DNA from: Ditylenchus dipsaci
Taxonomy: Eukaryota; Nematoda; Chromadorea; Rhabditida; Anguinidae
Direction of reading: 5' to 3'
DNA: 64,000 nt
NCBI GenBank assembly: GCA_004194705.1
Contig: SADC01000098.1
Location: forward strand, 62,001 to 126,000
Part shown: piece by piece, positions 44,902-56,300 of the stretch
Layout of the letters: every line of letters starts with the position of its first letter
Numbering within the stretch: position 1 is the stretch's first letter
Position numbers and translations under genes: made by a program
Notes under the pieces: generated by a model
Seen by the model: only the letters and a program-made list of their open reading frames with translations
Database searches by the model: none
Told to the model about the DNA's origin: nothing

Positions 44902-47900
44902 ATGTCAAAAGCCATAATTTTAGTTATTTTTTGTGCAGTCTGTACTATTGCAGCTATGCTGGGTAAGTTAAATGCTTGCTCTCAAAAAACATTCATTGCG
45001 TATTTATAAAAATATTTATGGGTCAATGGTCAAATTTTGAGCTAGGGGCTATGCACTACTAGCGCCGATTTTAGTTGGATTTTGCTTGCTGGACTGCATC
45101 TTCCTTGCCTTTACACGGAGTGAATGAATTTTGTACATAACCTTCGGCCTAAATGTCCTTCATTTCATGAAAATGTGCTTCATTTTAAGATTTTAATTTT
45201 CGAGGCTTGTACTAAATCTGAGTCATTCGGTGGTGAGTCATTGTGTGTTCAAACCTAAAGGCGTAATGAATATAAAGGTAACGTTATGGACATGATATGC
45301 GATCCTGGGCATCTCGGTGCGAGTGGAGGTAGAGCGTATCCGCTATGGTGAACTATGCCTGAGTAGGGTGAAGTCAGAAGAAACTATAGTAGAAGTGCGA
45401 AGCAGTTCTGACGTGTAAATCGATCGTCTGACTTGGGTATAGGGGCAAAAGTTTAATGTCGCTTGCTGGGCTACATCTACCTTGCCTTTATATGTAAAAT
45501 TGGCTTCACTTCAAGATTTTAAGTTCCAAACCCTGCACTAATTTTTTTAAATTCTTAAAAGTTTCAGCAAACATGAATCATTTAACTTTTTGTAAATTTA
45601 AATTTCAGAAATGATGAAATAACTGAAATTATCAGTACTGACGAAGCTACTGTTTCTGCTCAAACTCAAGAAAGTCCAGAGCTTTTCGAACAAGCAATTC
45701 ATGCAGCGGGTAAACTACTCAAATCTGGTAGCTACTTGCTGCCGGACACTATGACTGGACTCATCAAATCTTCTAAAATTACAAAAGAAGAAAATATCGA
45801 GTCTCAAAAAAACTTTTATTCTCAAAACAGCTTTTTCAAACTGTCTTGATGTTTGTGCACAATCAACTGGAAAGTCATATTAAAGGAGAAAAATTGGAAG
45901 AATTTAAAAATCTTCGAATCCCTGCCAAAGGATGTAAGCTGTCTTTTTCTTTGGATAGCCGTGCCCGGGCTCTTGCCCTACTCTTTGATAAAGGCATGGA
46001 AATTCCAGAGGACGAGGTGGTAAAAGCAAAGCCAGCTGAAGAGCCTGAAAAAGCAATCGATACCGAAAAGGATGTGGAGCTCGGCTTAGAATCCGCAGAA
46101 GATGACGATGAGCCAGGTGTGCAGTTAGGCACTCACACCCTGCTTTTGGTTATTGAAAAGGGAATGCAGGTTTTTGGAGATCATGCCAAACTAGACTGGT
46201 CCCGACTACCTAACTACAAATGGAAGCCTAGCAAAAATAAATTACAAAAATTTGTCAGATACTTGCCCATAATTTTAAACCAAATTAAGGAAGCTATTAA
46301 AGAGTTGCCTCAAAAGCTTCATCAAGTACATGGAAATTTTTTAAAAAATTAAGAAAAACTGATCAGAATCAGCAAACACCAGAAATAGATGCATCTATTG
46401 AAAAAAAGCAAAATGAAAGACTCACAGAATCTGCCCACAGAATTGCTGAGATAGTCAAAGGCGACGAAAAAGAAGAATTGGAAGGATTAGACGAGGAAAA
46501 AGCAATCAACGAAAATCTTTCTGAAATACGAAAAATGAAATTGCATCCTGCAGATTTGCTTGATAGTGTTCGCTACAAAATCCACGGTGCACCAGCTGAA
46601 TTCAGAAATTTATCAGCAGAGGAATATAAAATGCTGGTGGAAAGCATGGAGAAAAAAATACTGATGAAAATACAGAAAAGAAAAAACAACTGTGGAAAAA
46701 CCAAAAAAAACAGTCTTACAAAAGTAAAGCTTTAGAGTCTCAAAATTAAATTGCATGAAGCTGGCTGAATTGACGGAATTCGCATTGTACCATGGTAGTG
46801 ATGATGGTTCCAAAGACTTCCGAGTGAGGTAAGTATTGTTTTATTTTTCAAAGGTGTCAAAAGGCTTTTGGCTGAACTTTGCCTCATTTCTTATGTTTTT
46901 TTCTTACTTTTTTCTAACTAACATGGGAACATATCGAACTGTACGATTAAATTCAAAAATTGTGACAACGCCATCTTGTGCATTTCGTGTGTGAAATTAA
47001 AATATTTTTAGCGAACAAACGAAAAAAACCCAATCTGAAAGCTCGAAAAACATGTGAAAATAGGCGAAAATTGCCTTGGTTTCCCCAACTTTTCCTATGT
47101 CGGAGCTCGATGTAGTGAAACCCCTAAAATTTCAATCCCCAGCTAGGTCCAGCTCCCCTGTTTAAAAATAGTTTTCAATAAGTGCCGGATGCAGTAGGGG
47201 ATCGAGCTCTCAGAGGCGTTCATTACATCGCGATTGGACTGCCTAAAAACATATTTGAAAAATCAACAGAGGGGACCAAGGCAGTTTCAGGCTTGATGCT
47301 TTCCGAGTCTCAGGATTGTATCTTTTTTGTCCGTTTGCCAAAAATACTAAAATTTCAATGCGTATCAATGTGTATGTTAGTCGACTGCAGATAAACTGTT
47401 ACCAGTAACCTGTTTCACAGGGCCTTTTTTAATAAAATAAAAAATTTAGACTAGGAGCCCAGGCACTCAATTCAATAATCAATGCCAAACGTTTTACTAA
47501 AGAAACAGGCATGGCTCTTTCGGCTAGCTTTTTGTTCACAGTCGGAATCGCTGTTGGTCTAGATGGCTTTGCATGGCCATGGGTAGCTGATGCAGTGGCT
47601 TCAATATTTCACGGAAACAAGGAACACTATGCTGTTGTAGTTCTCACCTTTTTACTAGATTCTTTTACTGCTTTGCTAGCAGAAACACTAGATTCAGCAC
47701 TTGTTAGTCGGTTTCTTGACTCGCTGAAAGGAGGAAATTTGATCCCAAATAGTCTAAAAGAGTATGCAGTGGACATAAAAGAAGCTAGTAAGTCTGGCAT
47801 GGTAGCTATGTTCGGAAATACATTCAGTCAAGCTTCCGACCTGCTGGCTACTTTGAGAACGAAGCCGTTTTTCATCGGCGAAATCCAGAAACAAAAAAAC

Positions 47901-49650
47901 AAATCAAAAGAGCAACAAAAATATGGCAAAACAGCAATTCCTTACGGTTTCATACTTGTGATTTCTCTAATCACAAATCAGGTAATATTTTATTCATTTA
48001 CTTTTAAAATACTGGGCTGTATAGTGTGGTCTAAATTCAACACAAACCATGGTGACAAAGTCAACTCTTCAGAAATTTTTTCGAATTGTATGACTTTTCA
48101 GTGAAAATAGGCTAGATAAAAAATACCAAATTGAAATATTGCAAATTGTGACTGAAAATTGAAAAAAAAAGTATACATTCTAGACAAAAAGATATAATAT
48201 AATAATTTGTCTGCAAATAATATTTTTTTAGACCAGGGTTTCGATCTGTACTTATTAATAAGATTTCTACTTATTTTAAGACCCCAAATCTTATTATTTT
48301 TTACAATTTCAAGTCAAAATCTTTTTTTTTGGTCCCAAAAGAGCAAGGCACTGGAAAAAAATATAATTTCCTTGCCACCGTACCCTTATTTCGGAAAATG
48401 TCTTATTTCTAATATTTTGTGATCGGAAGTCTGTTTTAGACGGCTTTTCAGGGGTGATATGGCTTGGTTTCGCCTAGCTAAAAGTTTTTACAAAACGACT
48501 TTTAATGACCACCCACTCGTGTTGACCCGAAAAAAGACCTACTGAATTAACTGTATGATTGCTCGAGTGATATACGGTCAATTCTACAGTTAATTTGCTA
48601 GATCTTTTTCCGATTCACTTTATAAAAAATAGTCGACGGGACAAAAACATGCCTCCCCTTCTGAAAGTCGGTCAAAAAATAGTCGACCTCCCAAAAGTCA
48701 GTAAAAAAAGTTAATTTGGAAGGTTTTTATATATAAAACTAAAAAAATGTTTAAGATCGCTGCTTCCACATCAGCAGCTGTGGTGCCCAAAGAAGTAAAG
48801 CAAACAAGAGAGTATCTAGTAGCAGAACTACACAATAGATACAAGAGCGGGTTTTTAAGTTATCCTTCTGAGCTCGAACTGGATTCGATCAAGTCTAACG
48901 AAAAATTAAAAGAAGTGGAGCAAGGAGCTGAAGTTGCTCGAAAACTACGTATCCACAATTTTATAAAAGAAACCGTGACACTTTCGATGAAGGTCAGCAA
49001 ATCATCAGCCACTGCAATAAATTCCATGGGAGTGGGTTCATTTATCAGTTTTGCTGGCTTTTTGACAATAGACTTTGTGGCACACAAACTTGACTGGAGC
49101 AATATTGTCCAAAAGTGGCTACAATCGCCCTGAATGGACCAACTGAGATTATTAGCATGGCTTTTATAAGTTGGTCTTCCAACAAGCTGGGAGCTCAATG
49201 GATGCAGAAATGGTTGAGCACAGACAAGAACAAAAACACCCAAATTCTGGAAAGACTGATTTTGGACAGTCAACCCTGCAGAAATGCCAAGCACGCAGGC
49301 CAAGTTAGCATTCAAATTGAGCCGTCGATTTCGTTGAATAAACTCAATAACATCTATTTCCCTAAAGCTAATTGGTCATTTGGCTACGGTGCAGCTGTCA
49401 TAAAGGTCATGAATGCAATAACTCCTTCGCGCTGGGGAGCTAAAATTATTGTCAACAATAATTATATTTCTAAAATCTGGGGCCAATTAGACGCATTACC
49501 TAAGTCAGACCTTGAAGAATTAGGTAAGACTCAATCCTTTTTATTTATTATTAATCAAATTTTTAAAAGTGTGGTGTTTCAGGAAAAAATAAAGAGCAAG
49601 AATATTCAGACTATGTCGTGAAAGCATCAGAACATGACGAGATGACCTGA
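44902..49650 (+). CDS. Unrecognised large protein, tandem paralogue 1
   Basis: No family recognised. Exons: 44902-44962 (possible signal peptide, MSKAIILVIFCAVCTIAAML), 45609-46828, 47450-47981, 48756-49523, 49583-49650 (stop TGA). Visible features: a charged N-terminal region (GCKLSFSLDSRARALALLFD at about 45933-45992), acidic linkers, Lys/Glu-rich helices, then hydrophobic segments near 47510 (ALSASFLFTVGIAVGL), 47630 (YAVVVLTFLLDSFTALLA), 47945 (GFILVISLI) and 49030 (GVGSFISFAGFLTIDFVA). Similarity to 53396-60621 runs through exons 2-4, with the same introns. The frame breaks by one base at about 45846, 46345, 46655, 46745 and 49117, mostly in A runs; the last intron joins are in phase. 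Exon 1 does not join exon 2 in phase (1 versus 2), so other 5' exons may exist. The hydrophobic segments suggest a secreted or membrane-inserted protein; function unknown. It may be a gene with consensus errors or a young pseudogene. Confidence 0.62.
45222..45458 (+). rRNA. 28S rRNA gene fragment inside an intron
   Basis: A 237-bp stretch follows conserved large-subunit rRNA: AAACCTAAAGGCGTAATGAA, GATATGCGATCCTGGGCAT, then ATGGTGAACTATGCCTGAGT, CTGACGTGTAAATCGATCGT and CTGACTTGGGTATAGGGGC. The order matches 28S, but a part before ATGGTGAACT is deleted and several conserved bases are changed, so it is a non-functional copy. It lies in intron 1 of the tandem paralogue 1. Its flanks contain a duplicated sequence (TTGCTGGACTGCATCTTCCT at about 45086 and TTGCTGGGCTACATCTACCT at about 45463). 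Confidence 0.9.
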
Positions 49651-50399
49651 AAGAAACTTGAAAAAAAAAGTACAAAATTTGATGTTCAGAACTAAAGAAT
49701 TTTACAATTCATCATGTGCTTTTTATATGTTGTTTCGAATCGGAAAAAATCGCAATAAAGTTAAGAAAAGGATTTTGAAACCGATTTACGGTATTAGAAA
49801 CATTCAATTTTTCGGTCTATATTTGTTCGCGAGACCCCCGAAAAAATGTTCCTCGGTGCTCCTGTAGTTTTTTTCGCTATTTTCAAGGTTTAGGTTAATG
49901 CAGGGGGTTGACTAAAGTTCATTAGGGAGAACTCGAACATGGGTTTTTACTTATAAGGATACAAAAAAATATATATGTATTGGAGAAAAAAAAATCTATA
50001 CAGTTGAATTCTGATATAACTCCACCCTGGAGACCGCTATTCAGTGGCGTTATATCGAGGATGATAAAAAAAAGTTGACCCTACTAGCGAATAACCGCCA
50101 GCAATCCACCCCCCCCCTCAACGAGTTTCACTATTTTTTACTTCAAGGAGGAGTGTATCCCTTGTCCGTATCTGGTCCCGACACGGAAACCGCATTCTGA
50201 GATCGTTGGTTCGAAACCCTCTGGGTATGGCTATATAAACCGACAATATCCGGCTATATAAACCGAAATATATGGTCTCTGGGTTATTTGGTAAATTTAA
50301 GACAGATGTTGACCAAAAAAGCAATCCCGAAAAAACCTTTCCAATTTATTCATCGAGATTTTTTAGTATTAAGTAATAAGTATTTATTTACATATTACT
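49651..50399. other. Intergenic, repeat fragments only
   Basis: AATAAAG near 49757 could be the polyadenylation signal of paralogue 1. CAGTTGAATTCTGATATAAC...GTTATATCGAGG at 50002-50060 is a decayed pogo-like end. GGTTCGAAACCC near 50209 resembles a tRNA B-box but no tRNA can be folded around it. Confidence 0.4.
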
Positions 50400-50711
50400 T
50401 TGAAGCTTCATCATTCGAATCATTTGTGTAGGTACTACTTCGTTTCGCCTGACAATCCTGAAGTACACACTCAAACTATTGAATCGACGTGGGGCAAACG
50501 CAAACAAGCAAATCGGCAGCGCGGAGGAACCAGCAGACATCTCTTTATGAATTTTCTCTCGGAATATATCTGGCGCAAGAATCATGAAGGACCTGATTGT
50601 TTGTACTATTTATGGAAGCATATTTCTGAAGTATTTGTATCTGTTAATGGTGAAATTACTATTCACCAAATAATTCATTCTCTATGGGAGTACGATGTAT
50701 TTGAAGTATAA
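50400..50711 (+). pseudogene. Merlin/IS1595-type transposase, C-terminal fragment
   Basis: Open frame of about 100 codons with YYFVSPDNPEVHTQTIESTW, then RGGTSRHLFMNFLSEYIWR. HTQxIExxW plus SRxxLxxFLxEYxWR is the signature of the C-terminal DDE region (the E-containing helix) of Merlin/IS1016/IS1595 transposases. Upstream of about 50430 the sequence no longer shows the two Asp-containing motifs, and no terminal repeats were identified, so it is a fragment or a last exon preceded by TTTGTGTAG. Its base composition is closer to coding than the flanks. The stop is TAA at 50709. Confidence 0.75.
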
Positions 50712-50857
50712 TAAAATGCCTTAAGAGTGTTAAATAGTCTTTTGATTATCTAACTGTGCTTTTTTACTGACTTTGTAACTGGGAAAAATTGGGGGCCCTC
50801 ATTCGGAAGGAGTTTCATTAATTCAGCCCAATGGCTGAAAAATCGCTTTTATAATTG

Positions 50858-51045
50858 TTGATCGAAAAAGAAGATGTTCGATCGCCCAATATCATGCAAT
50901 ATTTTTGAAAAGGAATGGAAAGGCCCTACTATTTCACATGCAGTGCTTGTTATTGATTGGGGTCGAGATATGCTAACTGCAGTTTTTGAGGATAGAGATG
51001 GAGACAAAACAAGTTGAAAAAAGTAAGGGTAACAATAGCACAACA
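50858..51045. repeat. Dispersed repeat, copy 1
   Basis: GATGTTCGATCGCCCAATAT ... GTGCTTGTTATTGATTGGGG ... GAGATGGAGACAAAACAAGT recurs at about 52400-52585 in direct orientation, with small indels. No frame survives in both copies. Confidence 0.65.
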
Positions 51046-51237
51046 TCCATAAAATTTACTGAAAAACATACCTTGGCGGAGTTGAAGCCAGAAGAGTTTG
51101 ATAAAAGCTCAAATTTTTGAATAAAAATTGTTCAGTGCAGTTAAATCGAGTTGAATGAAGGTTTTATTCTAGTCATTTTCAGTCAAGCTCAATCAAATAG
51201 AGCTCAGGGAGAAGACAGTTATATCGAGATTCGATTG

Positions 51238-51537
51238 TACAGTCCAGCCTGGATAAACGGACATCCCCATAAATTCGTTCCTTAGCTAGGTCCGACACTT
51301 TTTTCAGACTTAGACTCTTTTTTTAGAAATAGGTGTCCGTATATCGAGGTTTTGCTTTTTTATAGTGAAAAGTTTTTGAGCTTTGAAAAAAGATCGGAAA
51401 AATTGGCATCCTCGCGATATTTGCGACCAAACTGTCAGAACAGAATTGACAAACCCATTTAAAAAGAGGTCTAAAAAGTGTCGAACCCAGCTGGGAACGA
51501 ACTTTTGGAGGTGTCCGTTTATTCAGGTTCGACTGTA
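51238..51537. mobile_element. pogo/Tigger-like foldback MITE, 300 bp
   Basis: The ends are TACAGTCCAGCCTGGATAAA and TTTATTCAGGTTCGACTGTA. Arms share GGACATCC/GGTGTCCG and TTCGTTCC with GTCCGACAC, as in 2910-3328. TA flanks. Confidence 0.8.
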
Positions 51538-51582
51538 TATCAATCAAGATGCAATGAAATATTACAGTTTTGATAAAAAGCT

Positions 51583-51950
51583 TACCGTATTTCTTCTAAG
51601 ACAACCCCGAGGGCCATTTTTCGAACATTGACAATCAAATAAAACGGTTTTGATGTGTTTCTTTACTTCTGACTAAACCTTTTGATTTATTGGATAAAAA
51701 TTTGATGAAGACAAAAGGATTATGCTCGTGTTTCGAGAATATTCTCCAAAAGATTCTGCTCGAGCATTTCAGCAAACCTAAATCCGATGACCCCCTCTAA
51801 TAAAACGACTCTCTTAAGTTCGAGGGTCTGTATCTCGGAGAAAAGTTAATATCTTGCAAAGCTGTTTGTTGCATTTTCGTAACTCCCACGAGCTCTACCA
51901 ATTGTAATTTTGACGTTCATTTAAAAATATCAAGATCTGATTCCCAATTT
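51583..51950. mobile_element. CCGTATT-type MITE, rearranged
   Basis: Left end TACCGTATTTCTTCTAAGAC at 51583. Bases 51780-51950 carry the family core inverted (TCCCACGAGCTCTACCA, TTAATATCTTGCAAAGCTGT). No ACGGTA right terminus was found, so the copy is truncated or interrupted. Confidence 0.55.
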
Positions 51951-52009
51951 TGGGGAATTCAAAAAATAGACCGACCGGAGTTCTATCCTAGGAAATACTG
52001 CCGCGAGCG

Positions 52010-52115
52010 GCCACGGCGAACAGCTCGTGAATTGGAAAAAGGGGGAATGGAGAGGATATTTGATCCCACTCCCTTTGGATCCGCAGGGAAATGCCTTAAC
52101 CAGTAGGCCACCAAA
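52010..52115 (-). mobile_element. tRNA-derived SINE-like fragment
   Basis: On the minus strand GGTGGCCTACTGGTTAAGGC is a good pol III A-box region, followed by CCCTGCGGATCCAAAGGG (anticodon-arm-like hairpin) and GGGATCAAATATCC, a degraded B-box. The T arm no longer pairs well, so it is not a functional tRNA. A non-tRNA body follows to about 51985. Confidence 0.55.
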
Positions 52116-52125
52116 CCCCAGACTG

Positions 52126-53336
52126 GGAAAGTGAAGAAATTTGTAGACATCACTTGCGTCGAACACGCAACAATACGGTAACTCAAGAAAAACTTTCAAT
52201 CACTTTGTGTTATTGAAATCTTGAATTTTTAACCTATTTGTTGACTGTTCGGTGGTTTTTTTTGGGAAATATAATTTTATCTGATACTTGAAACTGCCTT
52301 TTAGAAAGATCTATCGCGATAGAAAGATTCTCCACAAAATTTCGCCAGATTGAGCTAGTCTGCAGTCAGGACTTCCCGTGTTCTCTGCTTTTAGAATTTT
52401 TAATTGAAAAAGGAGATGTTCGATCGCCCAACATCATACAATATTTTTGAAAAGGATGCAGTGATTGTTATCAATGCAGTACTTGTTATTGATTTGGGTC
52501 GAGATAGAACTGCTGATTGCAGTTTTGAGACTAGAGATGGAGAGAAAACAAGTTAAGAAAATAAAAATAACAATAGCGAAATACTCATGAAAAATAACAA
52601 ATTCGCTTTTAAATTCAGCTGGAGACAAAAATTATTTAAATTAAATAATTAAATTTAAATAATTTTTGTCGCTGGCGGAATTTGAAATTCCAAAGTTAGC
52701 TGTAGAATGAAAGAGCACTTTCTTGGGCGAATCCACCGTGCTGAACGCAAATCCGGTATCAGAATTTTTTTTGCCTACCTTCACACTAGAATGTGGAAAA
52801 GGTTTTACGTCGAAATTTTATTTAAAATATACTTTCAAACTTTTGTTCAACACTCCAAAAGCCCTGTTTTGCCTTACTTCAAAGCACTATCTGTTACAGT
52901 TTTTCTTGCTCTGTCGAATAGTATTTAGTAAATACTATTTACTAGAGTTGTGAAAAAGAAAATTTTCCGGAAAATTTTCGAAAATTTCCTGGAAAAATTG
53001 TTCTGATTTTCCGCCAGTATGTGTTTTGGATCAATATGCCGCCTTATTAGAGGTGCCGCCTTATTACAGGAAATACGGTAAGTTTGTCAATTTTGTTATT
53101 TTCGGCAATATTAAAATCCTCGTTGTTTTTGCTTCAAGGCCCAATTTGGCAAGTTTTCGTTAAACACTGAAAAGTAAAAAAACACCATGATTTGCAAACT
53201 TTTGCCAACTGTCAGATCAAATATCAAATTAGTGTGTGACCTTCGAAAATTTAAAAAAAACATGGAAAAATTTTTGTACAAAAAGCTAACTTAGCAAAAC
53301 AAGACAAACTATTAGGTATAGAGAGCTTTGGTGAGG
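52126..53336. other. Intergenic repeats upstream of paralogue 2
   Basis: Contains copy 2 of the 50858 repeat (52400-52585), a foldback of the AGCGTAGTC family (about 52600-52780; AATTTAAATAATTTTTGTC centre) and a solo MITE end TTACAGGAAATACGGTA finishing at 53080. No exon was seen. Confidence 0.45.
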
Positions 53337-53346
53337 GTATATAAAC
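53337..53346 (+). promoter_or_regulatory. Possible TATA box of paralogue 2
   Basis: GGTATATAAACA lies about 50 bases before the ATG at 53396, whose MSK start matches that of paralogue 1. Suggestive only, because the sequence is AT-rich throughout. Confidence 0.35.
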
Positions 53347-53395
53347 AATTTCATCGCTGAAGCGTGAAAATTATGTTATAAATACTCCAAAAGCT

Positions 53396-56300
53396 ATGTC
53401 AAAAAGTTTAGTAATCCGATTATTCGCCACTTTACCATTATACGTTGAGCCTGAAATTCTTATTTAATTTTTTTTAATCGCTCAACTTTAACAAGCATAC
53501 CAAAAAAAAATTTGTTCAAAAATTTAAATATAGAACTGGTGAACACCTAAATAAACCTTTGCTATCTGAAGATCTTCAACCTCATCCTTCCGATTTTAAA
53601 AATTTGAATAAGGCAATTCTGTAAGTCGTTAAATTTTAATTTTTCCCCAAATATATACTTCAAGTCGAATACAAGCCAAATAGTTACAAAAAAATTTTTA
53701 TAGAAAAATATTTATTCTCCGAGACAACTTATATATCAAATATAGCCATAGATCTCTTTTAAAAAATTGGTGGAAATATTTGGTCGATAGAGACGTTTGA
53801 AAACTCCAGCCCATTTCATGCCTGTAATGCATTTTTCTGATCAAATTTTTAAGTATTAATAAATTTCCTGCAAAATTTTCATTAAAAGTAAAAAAATACA
53901 TTTTCGGATGTTTTCAACAGCCGTGTTCTTTTTGCCCAAGTATGGTGAAGCTCCCACTTTGTTTGAATCTTGAGCCGATTCTTTTCGAAATACTCTAAAA
54001 AAATTTAAATTGAAAAAAGCTTAAATGAATCCATTAGCTAACACCAGGATTTGAACCTGTGACACTTTAATCATGCCTTGGTCCCCCTGTGGTTCGCCGG
54101 AAAACCACTTTTTGGATCTATTCTTGACCAAATTTTTTTTAATCAGCCAACCATTGATTCTAACATCTGATTCATGCTCAGCATAGGTGATTTACTCAAT
54201 AAACTATACTTAAATTCAAAACTTATCTTTTAACTTATATTTTAAATTCCTCGCGAGACAACAAACACTTTTTGAATTAGTTAAAATTTTAAATTTTGTT
54301 CAAAACTTGAAATTTTAGAAATGTTGAAGACGATCGAAAAAGCCAACTACCTCTGAGTTATCTTCCTTCACAATCTGAACATCTGAATAAGCTAATACAG
54401 TGAGTTTTTTAATTTTAACTTTTCCCAGCAAAGTTTGTGTTTGACATAAGTCCAGCCTTTGCTTCAAATACAAGCCAAAAAAGGTACACGAAAAGTGTTG
54501 TTCTGTCTAAAAATACGAAATAATGGTTTTGGTGTCAAATATAGAAATTATTTTCTGCAAAAAACAGCGGCCTTGTTCACTTCGGCGGCGCATTTTTCAA
54601 TATTTTGCAAACTATATTAAAACGTCTCCTAAGTAATTTTTGTATACTTTGAACGATAAAAAAGGAAGTTTTCTGACACTTTCCTGCATAAAAATTCAAT
54701 TACCGTAAAATGTCTAATTTAAGCCCCCCCCCAAGCGCCCTAATTAAAAATCGTGTTTTTGGCATTGTGTTTTTTGACCCACTTTTCGATAAGTTTTCTC
54801 AATCAAGTTATACCTCATTTTGTAGATCATCTCACTGCCTACAAAAGGAGTGTTAAATTGCATGAATTTAGTATTCACAAAGTGGGTCGAAAACGCAATT
54901 CCAAAACACAATTTTTGAGCAATGGAGGGGTTAAAATATAGGTTTTACAATATCTGAAAGAAAAAAAGTTTTGAAAAAAATTGACTTTTCGCCTTGGTGG
55001 ACCGAGTCAAAATCGAGGATTGGGTCAAATTTTGGTCAAAACTTTTTTCTTCTTCTTCAGATAATTGATTTTTTTGAAGGAAAGTGTCAGAAAACATTTT
55101 TTTATCGTTTTAAGTATATAAATATTAATTAGGAGAATTTCAAATTATTTGCAAGAGCCCTTCTAAATGAACAAGTATTAAAACAGTTTATCCAAATTTA
55201 ATTTTTGAAAAATATATATATATATATATTGTAGAGAATCTGAAATTACTGAAGATAAAGCGTCCAAGGCTGCTCATGCTCAAGATAAACCGAATTTGGA
55301 AGAAGGAATTAAATTAGCAACTAGATTGCTTGATCCAAGTGGATATATGCTGCCTGACAGTTTAACCGGAGTAATTTATCATAAAAAAGATCTTTCACCC
55401 AAATATACTACAAAATTCGCAACCTTCGTGCGAGCCAAAATTTTTAGAGCCAAGACTGACCAGCTTGAAAATTTTTCAAATTTTGATTCAGAAAACACTT
55501 TTTTCAAAGCTCTTTTACCGTTTGTGCATAACCAACTGCGAGAACATTTTGGAGGAGCAAAATTCGATCAATTCCAAAATCTTAATATTCCTAAAAAGGG
55601 GTGTAAACTGTCTTTTTCTTTGGATGAGCGGGCTCGTGCTCTTGCCTACCTTTTCGACAAAGGCATGGAAGTGGAGATAGAAAAGGAGGCGGAAGAAAAA
55701 ACAAAAAAGTGGCTTGTTATCTGTCTTTCGAACAAAAAAAGATTCCGACAATGACGAAAAATCCGAAGAAGAGGAAGAAGAGGACAATGAACCAGGCATT
55801 CAATTGGGCACTCACGCCCTGCTTTTGGTTATTCAAAGCGGGATGCGAGTATTCAGCAAGAGTGCCCGGCTAAACTGGACTGCACTGCCAGACTACAAAC
55901 ATAAGCTAAAAACAAATAAGTTTCGAAAAATGTTCAAATACTTGAAGGCACATATGCAGGATATCATGGAAAAAATCATAGAAACGTTGAAAAATTTCGG
56001 GCAAGCACTAATGAAAAAAAAAGAAGAAGCTGATCTAGAAGCAAAACTTATTACAGAAACTGAAATTTATAAAAAAGTTGATTCACTTAGGAAGGAAATT
56101 CAGGAAAATTCGGAGGCTGACAAAAAATACAAAAAAGATTTAGAAGCCGAAATTAATGGTGAAATTTCACGATTACGAGAATTGGACGTAAAACCTGTGG
56201 ATTTGCTTGAGAGCGTTCGCTACAAAATTTACGGTGTACCAAATGAATTTGAAAAAGATATATCGGGCGAGGAATTTGACTTGCTGGTGAACTGGGAGGA

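Noticed and set aside
51930..52199. 89-codon minus-strand frame with GLLVKAFPCGSKGSGIK
   Set aside because: This wording is typical of a translated tRNA-derived SINE, which is what the DNA shows.
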